From contig NZ_CP107905.1 of NCBI RefSeq assembly GCF_036014015.1, forward strand, positions 1,364,001-1,428,000: 64,000 nucleotides of DNA, read 5' to 3'. A program made the translations under genes and the position numbers. Under the pieces are notes generated by a model, which made no database searches, had not been told where the DNA came from, and worked only from the letters and a program-made list of their open reading frames with translations. Shown piece after piece: positions 42,690 to 52,083 of the stretch; position 1 is the first letter of the stretch, and each line of letters opens with the position of its first letter. Source of the stretch: Streptomyces sp. NBC_00457. Its GTDB lineage: Bacteria; Actinomycetota; Actinomycetes; Streptomycetales; Streptomycetaceae.

Positions 42690-44693
42690 TTACCGTTCCG
42701 CGCCGGTGCGCTTGAGCGCCTCGTACGCCTTGGTGGCGCCCTTGGCCTTGAGGTTCACGAACGCCGGGGTCACCCCGAGCGGAGTGCGATAGCCCTTGAG
42801 CGTCACGGGGCCGCGGACGACCTTGCCGTTGGTGACGTCACGCCATGTTCCGGTCGGCAGGAAGACGTCCCGGGCGGTGCCTTCGTCGAGCTGGGGCGCG
42901 GCCAGCACGGCCGGGCCGAGCATCCACTCGTCGGTGACCGTGTAACTCGCGGCGTCCTTCGGGAAGTCGAAGAACAGCGGCCGCATGATCGGGTCACCGG
43001 TCTTCAGCGTCTGCTGCACCTGGTCCCAGATGTACGGGGCCAGCCGCTCGTGCGTCGCGATGGCCGACCGGTAGAGCTCGACCGTCTCCTTGTCGTAGCC
43101 GACCCACTCGCCGGTCGTCGCGTCCCGTACGCCGGTGGGTGAGGTGGAGGCGTACATCAGCGGCATCAGGGACGCCGCCTGCGCCCAGCGGGCCAGAACC
43201 TCCTTGGAGGGCGGCGGGTAGCTCAGCGAGCCGCCGATCATGTCGGTCTCGACGAACGGGTAACCGATCGTGGAGACCGCCAGGTTGGCCGAGACCGCGG
43301 CGCGCAGCCCGCCGAAGGTGGTCGGCTTGTCGGCCGTGCGGGTGGCGAAGCCCTTGGCCTGCGCGGCGTTCCACGCGACCCGCAGCCCGGCGCCCTGCTG
43401 GTCGAACTCGTCGGCCAGCTCGGTGCCGTACTTCACGTAGTCGGCGCGGGTCGCCCCCGGATAGGGGGCGCACCGGTCGTCGAAGAAGGCGGTGTCGAAC
43501 TTGAACCCGGCGACCCCCAACTCACGCGTCTGCGCGTGGAGATCGTCGGTGTACCACTGCCGCGCGGCCGGGTTCGCCAGGTCGATCAGCCCGGTCTGCC
43601 GGCCGTTCCACCAGGTGAAGAGGCACGGCTTGGACGGGTCGGACGGGTCCTTCAGCAGATACCCGTTGTCGATGGCTTCGGAGAAGTTGGCGGCGGTCTC
43701 GGGCATGTACAGGCCCGTCCACATGCCGAGGTCGAAGCCGAGGCGGTCGAGTTGCTCGGACAGGGCGGGCAGATCGGGGAAGCGTTCGCCGAAGTCGGCC
43801 GCGATCACGCTCTCCTCGATCTGCACCGCGTGCCCGCCGAGCCCGGCGCCGGCCAGCGCGCGGGCCCAGGCGAGGACGTTCTCCTGGGTCTGCTCGCCGT
43901 AGAGCTGGGCCCAGGAGTTCCAGAGAGGGGTGGCGTACTGCTCGTAGGGGGTGTCGGAGCGTTCGGGCTTGCCGACCAGCGCGATGTGGTCGCGGTACAC
44001 CTCGGCGGGGGTGTCCTCGACGAACACCGTGGAGGCGGCGGGCCGTTCGCCGGTGACGGTGAACTCGCCGAGCCCGTTGCCACCGGAGTTGATCCGCACG
44101 TCCATCGGGTCGTTCGTGTCCGCCCGCAGCCCGGTGGCGCTGGATGTGTACCAAAAGGGGGAGACCACCTGGTACGACGCCGGGCTGAACCCGGTGTCCA
44201 CCAGTTGCCCGGAGTCCAGCGGCCACGGCTGGACCGTCTGGTCGCTGTTCTCGCCGTGGCCGTACCAGTGCCCGGCGCTGTCCAGGTCGTACGCCGTGCT
44301 GAGCGCGTCGGCCCGGGCGCCCGACAGGGACCAGTTCACGTCGTACCGGTCGGAGCGCAGGGTGATCCGCAGATCCACGGTGACGCCCGGCAGGTCGGTG
44401 GCGGCGGTGACGCGCAGGGTGTTGCCGTCACGCGTACTGCCGGTGACCTCCCGGACGATGTGCCAGTCGGCGCCGATCCGGAACCGGAACGCCGCGGGCG
44501 CGGTGGCCAGGACGGTCCGGCCTGCCCGTACGGTGGTGACGGTCAACCGGTCCGTGGCGACGCGCAGTTCGTAGGCGGATGTCGCGAAGGTGATCGGCCC
44601 GGAGTCGGCGGCCGCTGGAGCTGAGCCGAGTAGCGGCGCGGCCAGGACCAGCGCCACCGAGCTGCGGCGGACGGTTCGTCTCAGCCTGGGCAT
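42690..44693 (-). CDS. GH31 family alpha-glycosidase (KFD subgroup)
   Basis: A 667-residue secreted GH31 enzyme with signal peptide VALVLAAPLLGSAPAAA. The beta-sandwich N-domain has GHWYGHGENSDQTVQPWP. The barrel contains VGKPERSDTPYEQYATPLWN and the nucleophile strand GFKFDTAFFDD with Asp400. KFD instead of WxDM places it with MYORG/NET37-like GH31 members, some of which act on alpha-galactosides. Alpha-galactosidase is my best guess; xylosidase or glucosidase cannot be excluded. Its start overlaps the upstream GH35 stop by one base (TGATG). Confidence 0.83.
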   Translation of the reverse strand: MPRLRRTVRRSSVALVLAAPLLGSAPAAADSGPITFATSAYELRVATDRLTVTTVRAGRTVLATAPAAFRFRIGADWHIVREVTGSTRDGNTLRVTAATDLPGVTVDLRITLRSDRYDVNWSLSGARADALSTAYDLDSAGHWYGHGENSDQTVQPWPLDSGQLVDTGFSPASYQVVSPFWYTSSATGLRADTNDPMDVRINSGGNGLGEFTVTGERPAASTVFVEDTPAEVYRDHIALVGKPERSDTPYEQYATPLWNSWAQLYGEQTQENVLAWARALAGAGLGGHAVQIEESVIAADFGERFPDLPALSEQLDRLGFDLGMWTGLYMPETAANFSEAIDNGYLLKDPSDPSKPCLFTWWNGRQTGLIDLANPAARQWYTDDLHAQTRELGVAGFKFDTAFFDDRCAPYPGATRADYVKYGTELADEFDQQGAGLRVAWNAAQAKGFATRTADKPTTFGGLRAAVSANLAVSTIGYPFVETDMIGGSLSYPPPSKEVLARWAQAASLMPLMYASTSPTGVRDATTGEWVGYDKETVELYRSAIATHERLAPYIWDQVQQTLKTGDPIMRPLFFDFPKDAASYTVTDEWMLGPAVLAAPQLDEGTARDVFLPTGTWRDVTNGKVVRGPVTLKGYRTPLGVTPAFVNLKAKGATKAYEALKRTGAER

Positions 44694-47600
44694 CAGGCAC
44701 CGCCGCCGCAGGTCAGCTTGGCGTCGGCCCAGTCCGCGTGGTCGAGGGCGTTGCCGTCCCCGGCGTCCGAGACGACGAGTTCGAGCCGCCGGGCGCCTGC
44801 CACGTCGACGTCGATCTCCTTGGTCGCGGTGTCCCGGTCGACTGTGCCGCTCTCGTAGACGGGCGTTCCGTCGGCGAGGACGGTGTAGGTGACGGTGGCC
44901 GGGCCGTCGGAGCGGCCGTAGGTCTCCTGGTCGAGGCCGAGCGCGGCGTGGAAGGCGGTGCAGGTGCCGCCGAGCCACACCTGGACGCTGCTGCCCGCGT
45001 GTGTGCCGAGGCCCTTGTCGTAGACGTTGTCGTGGAGGGTGATCGGCAGGCCGTCGCCCTCGGCGTTCTCGCCGTTGGACTGGTCGCGTTCGACCGGGCC
45101 CCAGCCGTTGCTGCTGGACTGGAACGGCAGATCGCTGACGTAGTGTTCGCCGGCCGTGAGCGGCGGTGGCTGTGCTGCCACCACCTGTTCCCCGGTCACC
45201 GAACCGGGCTTGCCGACGCGGGTGAAGTCGGCGGTGGCGCGGAGGATGGCGACAGTGCCGGTCTTCTGGCCGGCGGGCACGGTGACGGTCCACTCGGCTT
45301 TCGCCGAGGCACCGGGTTTGAGGGTGCCGAGCCGGACCGGGCCGGCCGGGGTCGCGGTCCAGCCGTCGGGCAGCTTCGGGCTCAGAGTGAGGTCGCGGAG
45401 CGTCTTGCCGTTGTCCGGTACGGCGGCTGTCGCCGTGACCTGGTAGCTGTTGCCCGGTTCGACGGTGTCGGGGGCGTCGACGGTCACCCGCGCCGGGGTG
45501 GCCGGGTCGGCGTGGGTGGCGGCGTCGTAGGCCGGGGCGGCCACATCGGCGACCCGCAGCGAGGAGGCGACATTCCCGAGCGTGGTGAGACCCACCTTTC
45601 CGAGGCCGCCGCTCTTCGCGTCCTCGCTCCACGAGGCGATGGCGATGGTGTTCTTGCCGTCGGCGCGCAGAATGCCGTTGGGGACGGGGAAGGTGTGCTG
45701 GGGGCCGGTGTCGTTGACGTAGTGGCCCATCAGCCAGCCGTTGACATAGATGAGAGCGCGGTAGTTGCGGTCGGGGTCATCCGTGATGGTGACGCCGACG
45801 GAGACGTCCTGGCCCTTGGGCAGCCGCGGATTGAACGTGGTGCGGTACCAGGCGATACCGGGAGTGGTGTCGCTGGCCGGCAGCGTGGCCGCGTCCCAGG
45901 ACCGGTCCGGGTAGCCTGGCAGTGTCCAGCCCGAACGCTCCCCGTACAGACCGCCGTTGTTCATGTGCCCGCGTACGGTGTCGACGGGCTTCTCGCCGCC
46001 CCGGGCGCCCTGGATGCGCCAGGTGATCTGCGCGTCGGAGCCAGCCAGATACGCCGTGGTCAAGCCGCGCGGCTGCTTGTGGTCGTCGCTGTTCCAGGTG
46101 AAGTCCTCGTTGTGGCCCATGGTGCCGACCAGGACGGAGATCACGTTCTCCTTGCCCTCGCGCAGCAGCCCTTCGGCGATGGGGAAGGTCTTGCGGCCGG
46201 TCTGACTCGTCCCGGCGAACTTCCCGTTGATCCACACCGAGTACGCGCCCACTGCCGCCGACGAGGTGTCGGGGTTGGTGGCGTATCCGGTGAGGGACAG
46301 GGACTTCTCGGTGCCGGTGGCCTTGAAACGGCCCCGGTACCAGACGTAGCCGTGGTGGTAGCCGTACTCGTCCTGGTAGAGCACCGGCAGAGTTCCGGGC
46401 TTGGTCGGATTGTCGGTGGTCAGCTTGTCGGCGTACGTCCATGACGAGTCGTCGAAGTCCGGGTCGGCCTCGGGGGTTTCGGCGGACGTCTTCCAGCCGG
46501 TCAGCTCGGGGAGCTTGACGTCCTCCGGGCCGGGGACGGTGCCCAGCAGGCTGCCCGAGGAGGTCGGTTTCACCTTCAGGGGTACGCCGTTCCAGGTGAC
46601 GGTCCGTACGCCGGGCGGGGCGAAGACCTCCAGAGGGCCCGCCTTCTTCGCATCGCCGGTGAGCGCGAGCGTCGTCCCCCGGCCGGTGACCGACGCCGCA
46701 CGGACCAGTTCGGTGCCGCGTTCCAGGACCGGACCGGCCGGCGTGTCCTGCCGCCAGAAGCCGGCGGCCTCGTCGTCGGTGCCGATGAGCAGCAGCAGAT
46801 CGGGGCGGCCGCCGCCCTGGACGAGGACCCGGGTAAGGCCGGAGTGGGTGTAGTCCAGCTTCAGGTCGCCGCGCTCGGCGTCCCAGGTGGCGTCCGCCTT
46901 GCCGTCGAGCACGGTGACCTTGGGCTCGGCGGAGTAGCGAAGCATGGTCTGTCCCCGGTCACCTTCGCCGCCGTACAGCACGGCTTGAGTGCGGTCACCG
47001 GTCCCTGCACTGGTCAGCAGCTCACTCGTGGAGTAGACGAGCTGCTGACCACCGCCGAGGTCGTGGCCTGCGACGAGGATCTTGCCGGTCTTGCCGTTGA
47101 GCCGTGTGGTGACCGGATAGGTGCCGTCCGGGGTCTGCCAGTCGAAGGTGGTGGTGGCGTCGGCGTCGGCCATCGGATCGCCGTGCCGGAGATAGAGGAA
47201 CTGGGTGTCGGTGTCCGGGTTGGCGCGGGCTTCGATGTGCACGGCGTTGTTGGACGAGGCCGGGGCGTCGGCCGGATCGGTCGCGGTGAGCGGTCCGGTG
47301 GTGGTGTAGAAGAGGCCCTGCCGCTTCATCTCGTCGTAGTCGGCGCCGGTCTGGCGCGGCTCGCTGATCGGTGCGCCGTAGTCGTACGAGGTGTAGACCT
47401 GACGCGGGTCGGCGAGCCAGCCCCAGTTGGTGCCGCCGTAGGTCATGTAGAGGTTCTCGATCGTCGTGCCCTGCATGACCTCGTGCTTGTTGACGATCTT
47501 CTGGTAGGCGGGGCCCATCTTCTCCCGGCACTTCTCGTAGCCGGTGTCGCCCCAGGTCTGGAACCAGCCGGTGCCCGCCTCGAAGATCGCCAGCGGTGCG

Positions 47601-48442
47601 TCGTCCTGCTGCCGTTTGAGGGTGGGCAGCCACCACTCGCCCTTGCAGAAGGAGTTGTACTGGTCCAGCTCGCCGACGAAGTCCAGGCCCTCACCGCCCG
47701 TGTACTGCGGCATCGGCTCGTTGCCGACGAGGGGCACGGTGATGCCGTCTGCCCGTACCTGCTTGCTCAGCTCGACGATGTAGTCGCGGCCTTCCGGGTC
47801 GTACAGCTCGTTCTCGACCTGGTAGAGCAGCACCGGCCCGGTGCCGTCGGTGACCTGGCGGCGGGCGAGGATCTTGTCGATCTCCTTGAGCCACTCGCGG
47901 GCGGCGTCGAGATATTCGGGGTCGGTGGAGCGGGCCTGTCCCTTCTGTGTCATCAGCCAGCCGGGGAAGCCTCCGCCGTCCGTCTCGGCGTTGATGTACG
48001 GGCCCGGCCGGGCGATGACATAGAGCCCGGCCTCCTCGGCCATGTCGAGGAGCTTGTCGACGTCACGGACACCGCTGAAGTCGTAACGGCCCTTCGCCGG
48101 GGAGTGGAAACCCCAGTCGAAGTAGATCGAGACGGCGTTCATACCGCTCGCCTTGATCTTCTGGAGCACGTCGCGCCACAGGTCGGGGCTGGGGAGCCGC
48201 CAGTAGTGGAACTCCCCTGACCAGACGAAGAGCCGCTCGCCGTCGACCTTGACGGAGTACTTGTCGTAACTGACCGTGTGCGGCGTGGGCTTGGCGGCCA
48301 TGGTGTCTTCCGCGACTTCGGCGACTTCGGCGGCCGGGACCGTGGCGTGGGCCGGCACCGCCGCGGACAGGACCGCGAGTAGTACGGCGGCCAACGCCGC
48401 GGCCAGTGGGGTACGCAGTCGTCCAACTCGTGCGAGGCTCAC
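44693..48442 (-). CDS. GH35 beta-galactosidase with NPCBM domain, secreted
   Basis: A 1249-residue secreted enzyme. The GH35 barrel starts with VDGERLFVWSGEFHYWRLPS. The acid/base is Glu212 in YQVENEL and the nucleophile Glu288 in AIFEAGTGWF. YMTYGGTNWGWLADPRQVY is a further family mark. Two jelly-roll domains (YVWYRGRFKATGTEK, WYRTTFNPRLPKGQD) are followed by a NEW3-like domain and a C-terminal NPCBM module (WGPVERDQSNGENAEGDG, KGLGTHAGS) that binds galactose-type sugars in known relatives. The start is GTG 48442, overlapping the upstream stop (GTGA). It is paralogous to the next gene. Confidence 0.9.
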   Translation of the reverse strand: MSLARVGRLRTPLAAALAAVLLAVLSAAVPAHATVPAAEVAEVAEDTMAAKPTPHTVSYDKYSVKVDGERLFVWSGEFHYWRLPSPDLWRDVLQKIKASGMNAVSIYFDWGFHSPAKGRYDFSGVRDVDKLLDMAEEAGLYVIARPGPYINAETDGGGFPGWLMTQKGQARSTDPEYLDAAREWLKEIDKILARRQVTDGTGPVLLYQVENELYDPEGRDYIVELSKQVRADGITVPLVGNEPMPQYTGGEGLDFVGELDQYNSFCKGEWWLPTLKRQQDDAPLAIFEAGTGWFQTWGDTGYEKCREKMGPAYQKIVNKHEVMQGTTIENLYMTYGGTNWGWLADPRQVYTSYDYGAPISEPRQTGADYDEMKRQGLFYTTTGPLTATDPADAPASSNNAVHIEARANPDTDTQFLYLRHGDPMADADATTTFDWQTPDGTYPVTTRLNGKTGKILVAGHDLGGGQQLVYSTSELLTSAGTGDRTQAVLYGGEGDRGQTMLRYSAEPKVTVLDGKADATWDAERGDLKLDYTHSGLTRVLVQGGGRPDLLLLIGTDDEAAGFWRQDTPAGPVLERGTELVRAASVTGRGTTLALTGDAKKAGPLEVFAPPGVRTVTWNGVPLKVKPTSSGSLLGTVPGPEDVKLPELTGWKTSAETPEADPDFDDSSWTYADKLTTDNPTKPGTLPVLYQDEYGYHHGYVWYRGRFKATGTEKSLSLTGYATNPDTSSAAVGAYSVWINGKFAGTSQTGRKTFPIAEGLLREGKENVISVLVGTMGHNEDFTWNSDDHKQPRGLTTAYLAGSDAQITWRIQGARGGEKPVDTVRGHMNNGGLYGERSGWTLPGYPDRSWDAATLPASDTTPGIAWYRTTFNPRLPKGQDVSVGVTITDDPDRNYRALIYVNGWLMGHYVNDTGPQHTFPVPNGILRADGKNTIAIASWSEDAKSGGLGKVGLTTLGNVASSLRVADVAAPAYDAATHADPATPARVTVDAPDTVEPGNSYQVTATAAVPDNGKTLRDLTLSPKLPDGWTATPAGPVRLGTLKPGASAKAEWTVTVPAGQKTGTVAILRATADFTRVGKPGSVTGEQVVAAQPPPLTAGEHYVSDLPFQSSSNGWGPVERDQSNGENAEGDGLPITLHDNVYDKGLGTHAGSSVQVWLGGTCTAFHAALGLDQETYGRSDGPATVTYTVLADGTPVYESGTVDRDTATKEIDVDVAGARRLELVVSDAGDGNALDHADWADAKLTCGGGA

Positions 48443-51400
48443 GAGTTGCCTCCCGTACAGGTCAGCTTGGCGTCGGCCCAGTCGGCGTGGTCCGTGGACA
48501 CATCGCCGTCGCCGTCGACCAACAGGTCCAGCCAGCGGGCGCCGGTCACGTCCACGTCGACCGCGGCGCCGCCGTCGGAGCCGTACAGCACCGGGCTGTC
48601 GAACAGGGAGCGGCCGTCTGCGATCACCTCGAAGGAGACGCTGCCGTCGTCGCCGACCTCGTCGTCCACTCCGGCGGTCGCGGTGAAGCGGGTGCAGCCG
48701 CCGCCGAGATAGACCCGGACCTGGCTGTTCGCGTGGACACCGAGGCCCTTGGTGTACGTGGTGCCACCGATGCTCAGGGGACGGCCGTCACCCGCCGCGT
48801 TCTCCCCGTTGGAGGCGTCCTTCTCGACCGGACCCCAGCCGTTGACCGCCTTGACCAGGGTCAGATCGCTCACATAGGCGTCGGCGGACAGCCCGGCAGG
48901 TGGCACCTGCACGGCCCGCTCGCCGGTGACGGTGCCCGGACGGCCGGGCTGGGTGAGCTTGGCGGTCGCCGGCAGGACGGCGTAGTGGACCGGGTCGGCG
49001 GGCGGGGTGACGGTGTAGTCCGCGGTCACCGTGTCGCCGGGCCGGACCCTCGCGAAACGGGTGGTGTCGTCGGTGGTCGCGGTCCAGCCGTCGGGGACCT
49101 TCAGCGCGAGTTCGACGTTCCGGGCGGTCGGCGCGTCCTTCGGCACGCTGAGGGTGACGGGGACTTTGGCGGCGGTTCCGGTGCTCAGGAACGGCTCGGC
49201 GTCGACGGTGACACGGGCACCCGACTCCGGCATGGCGTACGTCTTGGCGTCGTACGAAGGCGCGGCCACCGTGCCGATCTTGATTCCGCCCGCCGAGGCG
49301 CCGAGGTCGACGAGCTTCGCCGACCCCGGGCCCGCTCCGGCTTCCGTGGACCACACGGCCAGGGCGATGGTGTTGCTGCCCTGCTCGCGCAGGATGCCCT
49401 TCGGGATGACGAAGCGTGTCTGGGGTCCGGTGTCCGCCAGGTAGCGGCCGATCAGCCAGCCGTTGACGAAGATCTGCGTCCGGTAGCCGGTGCCGCCGCC
49501 TTCCGCCTCGGCGAGATCGAGGGCGATCGCGTTGTCCTGGCCCTGCGGCAGATCGAGCCGGGCGGAGGTGCGGTACCAGCGCACGCCGGTCCCGGTCTTC
49601 GCGCTCTGTCCGGCGAGGGTGGTGTTCTTCCATCTGCCGTCGGGGTAACCGGCGAGGGACCAGCCGGCCCGCTCCCCGTACAGCCCGCCGTTGTTGTACG
49701 GGCCCCGGGCGGTGTCGACCGGGTCTTCGCCACCCCGGCTCCCCTGGATCTTCCAGGTGAGGGTGGAGGCCCCGCCGATCACCTCGGCGCCGAGCAGGCC
49801 GCGCGGCTCCTTGGAGTAGTCGTGGCCCCATTCCTCGTTGTGGCCCGCGTTCTCGACGAGGACGGAGAGGGTGTTGTCCCCGCTGTCCTTCAGCGTGTCC
49901 GCCGGGATGTCGAAGGTGTGCGCGCCGTCACCGGAGCTGCCGAGATAGCGGCCGTTGAGCCAGACCGCGTACTGGCCGGTCGGGCCGGTGTTGGCGTTCA
50001 GCGCGAGCGCGGTCGCACGGCCGGCCGTCTTGAACCGGCCCCGGTACCAGACGTTGCCGTGGTGGTAGCCGTACTCGTCCATCGCGAGGACCGGCAGCGA
50101 CCCGGCCAGTTCCGCGTTGTTGGCGGTGAGGTGGTCGGCGGTGGTCCAGGTGGAGTCGTCGAAGTCCGGGGCGGACTCCGGTGCCTCCTCCTTGTACTTC
50201 CACGTCGTCAGCTCAGGCAGCCGGACCGGGCGTGGCGCCTCGGTCAGGGCAACCCTGCGGCCGTTCCAGGTCACCTTCTTGGCGTCCGCGATGACCTCGA
50301 TCTTCGCGGCCTTCGTGGAGTCGCCGGTCAGCTTCAGGGTGCCGCCCGCCAGTTCGGCCGTACGGACGAGGGACGGGCCTCGTACCAGGACCGGGCCCGC
50401 GACGGTGTCCTGCTGCCACCAGTGGGCGGTCTCGGCGATGTCGGCGATCAGCAGTTCCATGCCGTTCACCAGCACCCGGGCCAGACCCTTGTGGGTGTAG
50501 TTCAGGCGCAGGTCGCCCCGTTCGGCGTCCCAGGTGGTGGTGACATCGCCGTCGAGGACGGTGACCTCGGGCCGCTCGGCGTACCGCAGCACGGTCTCGC
50601 CGCCCTCGCCCTCACGCCCGTACAGCAGCGCCACGTCCCGGTCGTCGATCCGGGCGTGCGTCATGATCTCCGAGGTGGAATAGACGAGTCGCTGCTTCTC
50701 GCTCAAGTCGTAGCCGGCTACCAGGAGTTTGGAGTCCCGGCCGTCGACGGTGATCGTGCCCTGCTGCGGCACGCGCGGGTAGTCGCCGTCCGCGCCGGTC
50801 AGGGACAGGGTGGTCTCGTCCTTGTTTTTCACGCGGGTGTCGGCGTGCCGGATGGTGAAGAACTGGGTGCCGTCGTCGGGGTTGACGCGCCGGTCGATGC
50901 GCAGGGCGTCGTCGGACGGGACGGGGGCCTCGGCCTTGTCGGTGCGCGCCAGTGAGGTGACGGAGTTGACCATGTAACCGAGGCGCTTGAACTCCTGATA
51001 CTTGTCCGTCAGTTGGCGGGACTCGTTGATCGGGGCCCCGTAGTCGTACGACGTGTAGACCGCGTTGGGGTCGGCGAGCCAGCCCCAGTTGGTGCCGCCG
51101 TACGTCATGTAGAAGGACTGGCCGCTCACCCCGGCGGCGATGTTCATCTTGCTGAACACCCGGGTGAAGTCGGTCCCGGTGAGTTTCGCGCAGTCCTGGT
51201 ATCCGGTGCCGCCCCAGGGGTCGAAGGCGCCGCCCTGTGCCTCCGGGATGATCAGGGGGGACTCGGGCTTCCACTCGTTGACGTACGAGTAGTCGGGCAG
51301 GTTCTTCCAGGTGTCGGGGTCCTTGCAGTCGAAGCCCTGCGGGTAGGCGTCGAATCCGTAGATGTCCGGGGCGCCCTTGCCGCTGACCCAGTTCTTGTTG

Positions 51401-52083
51401 GCGCCGCCGTCGTTGACGAAGGTCGGGACATCGATGCCGTCCTGGCGTGCCCAGTCGATGAGGGTCTGCATGTAGTCGGCGTCCTGGCGACCGCCCTGGT
51501 ACTCGTTCTCGACCTGATAGAGGATCACATTGCCGGTGCCCCGCGTGAGTTGGTGCCGCGCGATGATCGGGTTGATCCGGCTCATCCACTCCCGGGCCGC
51601 CTTCATGTACTCCGGCTCGGAGGTACGGTTCACGCCGGCCTGTGTCTTGCGCCAGGCGGGCATGCCGCCGCCGGAGACCTCCGCGTTGATGTACGGGCCC
51701 GGCCGGGCGATCACATACAGGCCCGCGCGTTCGGCCTCGTCGAGCAGCCGCTCCACGTCACGGGTGCCGGTGAAGTCGTACGAGCCCGGCTTGGCCGAGT
51801 GGTAGCCCCAGTCGAAGTAGAGCGAGACCGCGTTGAATCCGCCCGCCTTGATCTTCTGTAGGACATCGCGCCAGGCATCCGGGCTGGGCAGCCGGAAGTA
51901 GTGGAACTCGGCGCCCCAGATGTACAGGGGTTTGCCGTCGACCCGCACGGAGTACTGGTCGTAGGTGACGGTGTGCGGGGCCGTCGACTTCGCCTGAACC
52001 GGTGCCGCGGCAGCATCTGTGCTGGTCAGGGGCATGACAGAGAGGGCTCCGGCGAGCAGCAGTGATCTCCACTTCCCCCTCAT
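48439..52083 (-). CDS. GH35 beta-galactosidase with NPCBM domain, secreted
   Basis: A 1214-residue secreted enzyme with the same domain order as its neighbour: GH35 barrel, two jelly rolls, NEW3-like and C-terminal NPCBM. The acid/base is Glu194 in YQVENEY and the nucleophile Glu281 in LIIPEAQGGAF. YMTYGGTNWGWLADPNAVY matches the paralogue. Start ATG 52083 has AAGGGG upstream and overlaps the GH123-like stop (ATGA). Differences around the nucleophile (PEAQGG versus FEAGTG) suggest the two enzymes prefer different linkages. Confidence 0.9.
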   Translation of the reverse strand: MRGKWRSLLLAGALSVMPLTSTDAAAAPVQAKSTAPHTVTYDQYSVRVDGKPLYIWGAEFHYFRLPSPDAWRDVLQKIKAGGFNAVSLYFDWGYHSAKPGSYDFTGTRDVERLLDEAERAGLYVIARPGPYINAEVSGGGMPAWRKTQAGVNRTSEPEYMKAAREWMSRINPIIARHQLTRGTGNVILYQVENEYQGGRQDADYMQTLIDWARQDGIDVPTFVNDGGANKNWVSGKGAPDIYGFDAYPQGFDCKDPDTWKNLPDYSYVNEWKPESPLIIPEAQGGAFDPWGGTGYQDCAKLTGTDFTRVFSKMNIAAGVSGQSFYMTYGGTNWGWLADPNAVYTSYDYGAPINESRQLTDKYQEFKRLGYMVNSVTSLARTDKAEAPVPSDDALRIDRRVNPDDGTQFFTIRHADTRVKNKDETTLSLTGADGDYPRVPQQGTITVDGRDSKLLVAGYDLSEKQRLVYSTSEIMTHARIDDRDVALLYGREGEGGETVLRYAERPEVTVLDGDVTTTWDAERGDLRLNYTHKGLARVLVNGMELLIADIAETAHWWQQDTVAGPVLVRGPSLVRTAELAGGTLKLTGDSTKAAKIEVIADAKKVTWNGRRVALTEAPRPVRLPELTTWKYKEEAPESAPDFDDSTWTTADHLTANNAELAGSLPVLAMDEYGYHHGNVWYRGRFKTAGRATALALNANTGPTGQYAVWLNGRYLGSSGDGAHTFDIPADTLKDSGDNTLSVLVENAGHNEEWGHDYSKEPRGLLGAEVIGGASTLTWKIQGSRGGEDPVDTARGPYNNGGLYGERAGWSLAGYPDGRWKNTTLAGQSAKTGTGVRWYRTSARLDLPQGQDNAIALDLAEAEGGGTGYRTQIFVNGWLIGRYLADTGPQTRFVIPKGILREQGSNTIALAVWSTEAGAGPGSAKLVDLGASAGGIKIGTVAAPSYDAKTYAMPESGARVTVDAEPFLSTGTAAKVPVTLSVPKDAPTARNVELALKVPDGWTATTDDTTRFARVRPGDTVTADYTVTPPADPVHYAVLPATAKLTQPGRPGTVTGERAVQVPPAGLSADAYVSDLTLVKAVNGWGPVEKDASNGENAAGDGRPLSIGGTTYTKGLGVHANSQVRVYLGGGCTRFTATAGVDDEVGDDGSVSFEVIADGRSLFDSPVLYGSDGGAAVDVDVTGARWLDLLVDGDGDVSTDHADWADAKLTCTGGNS

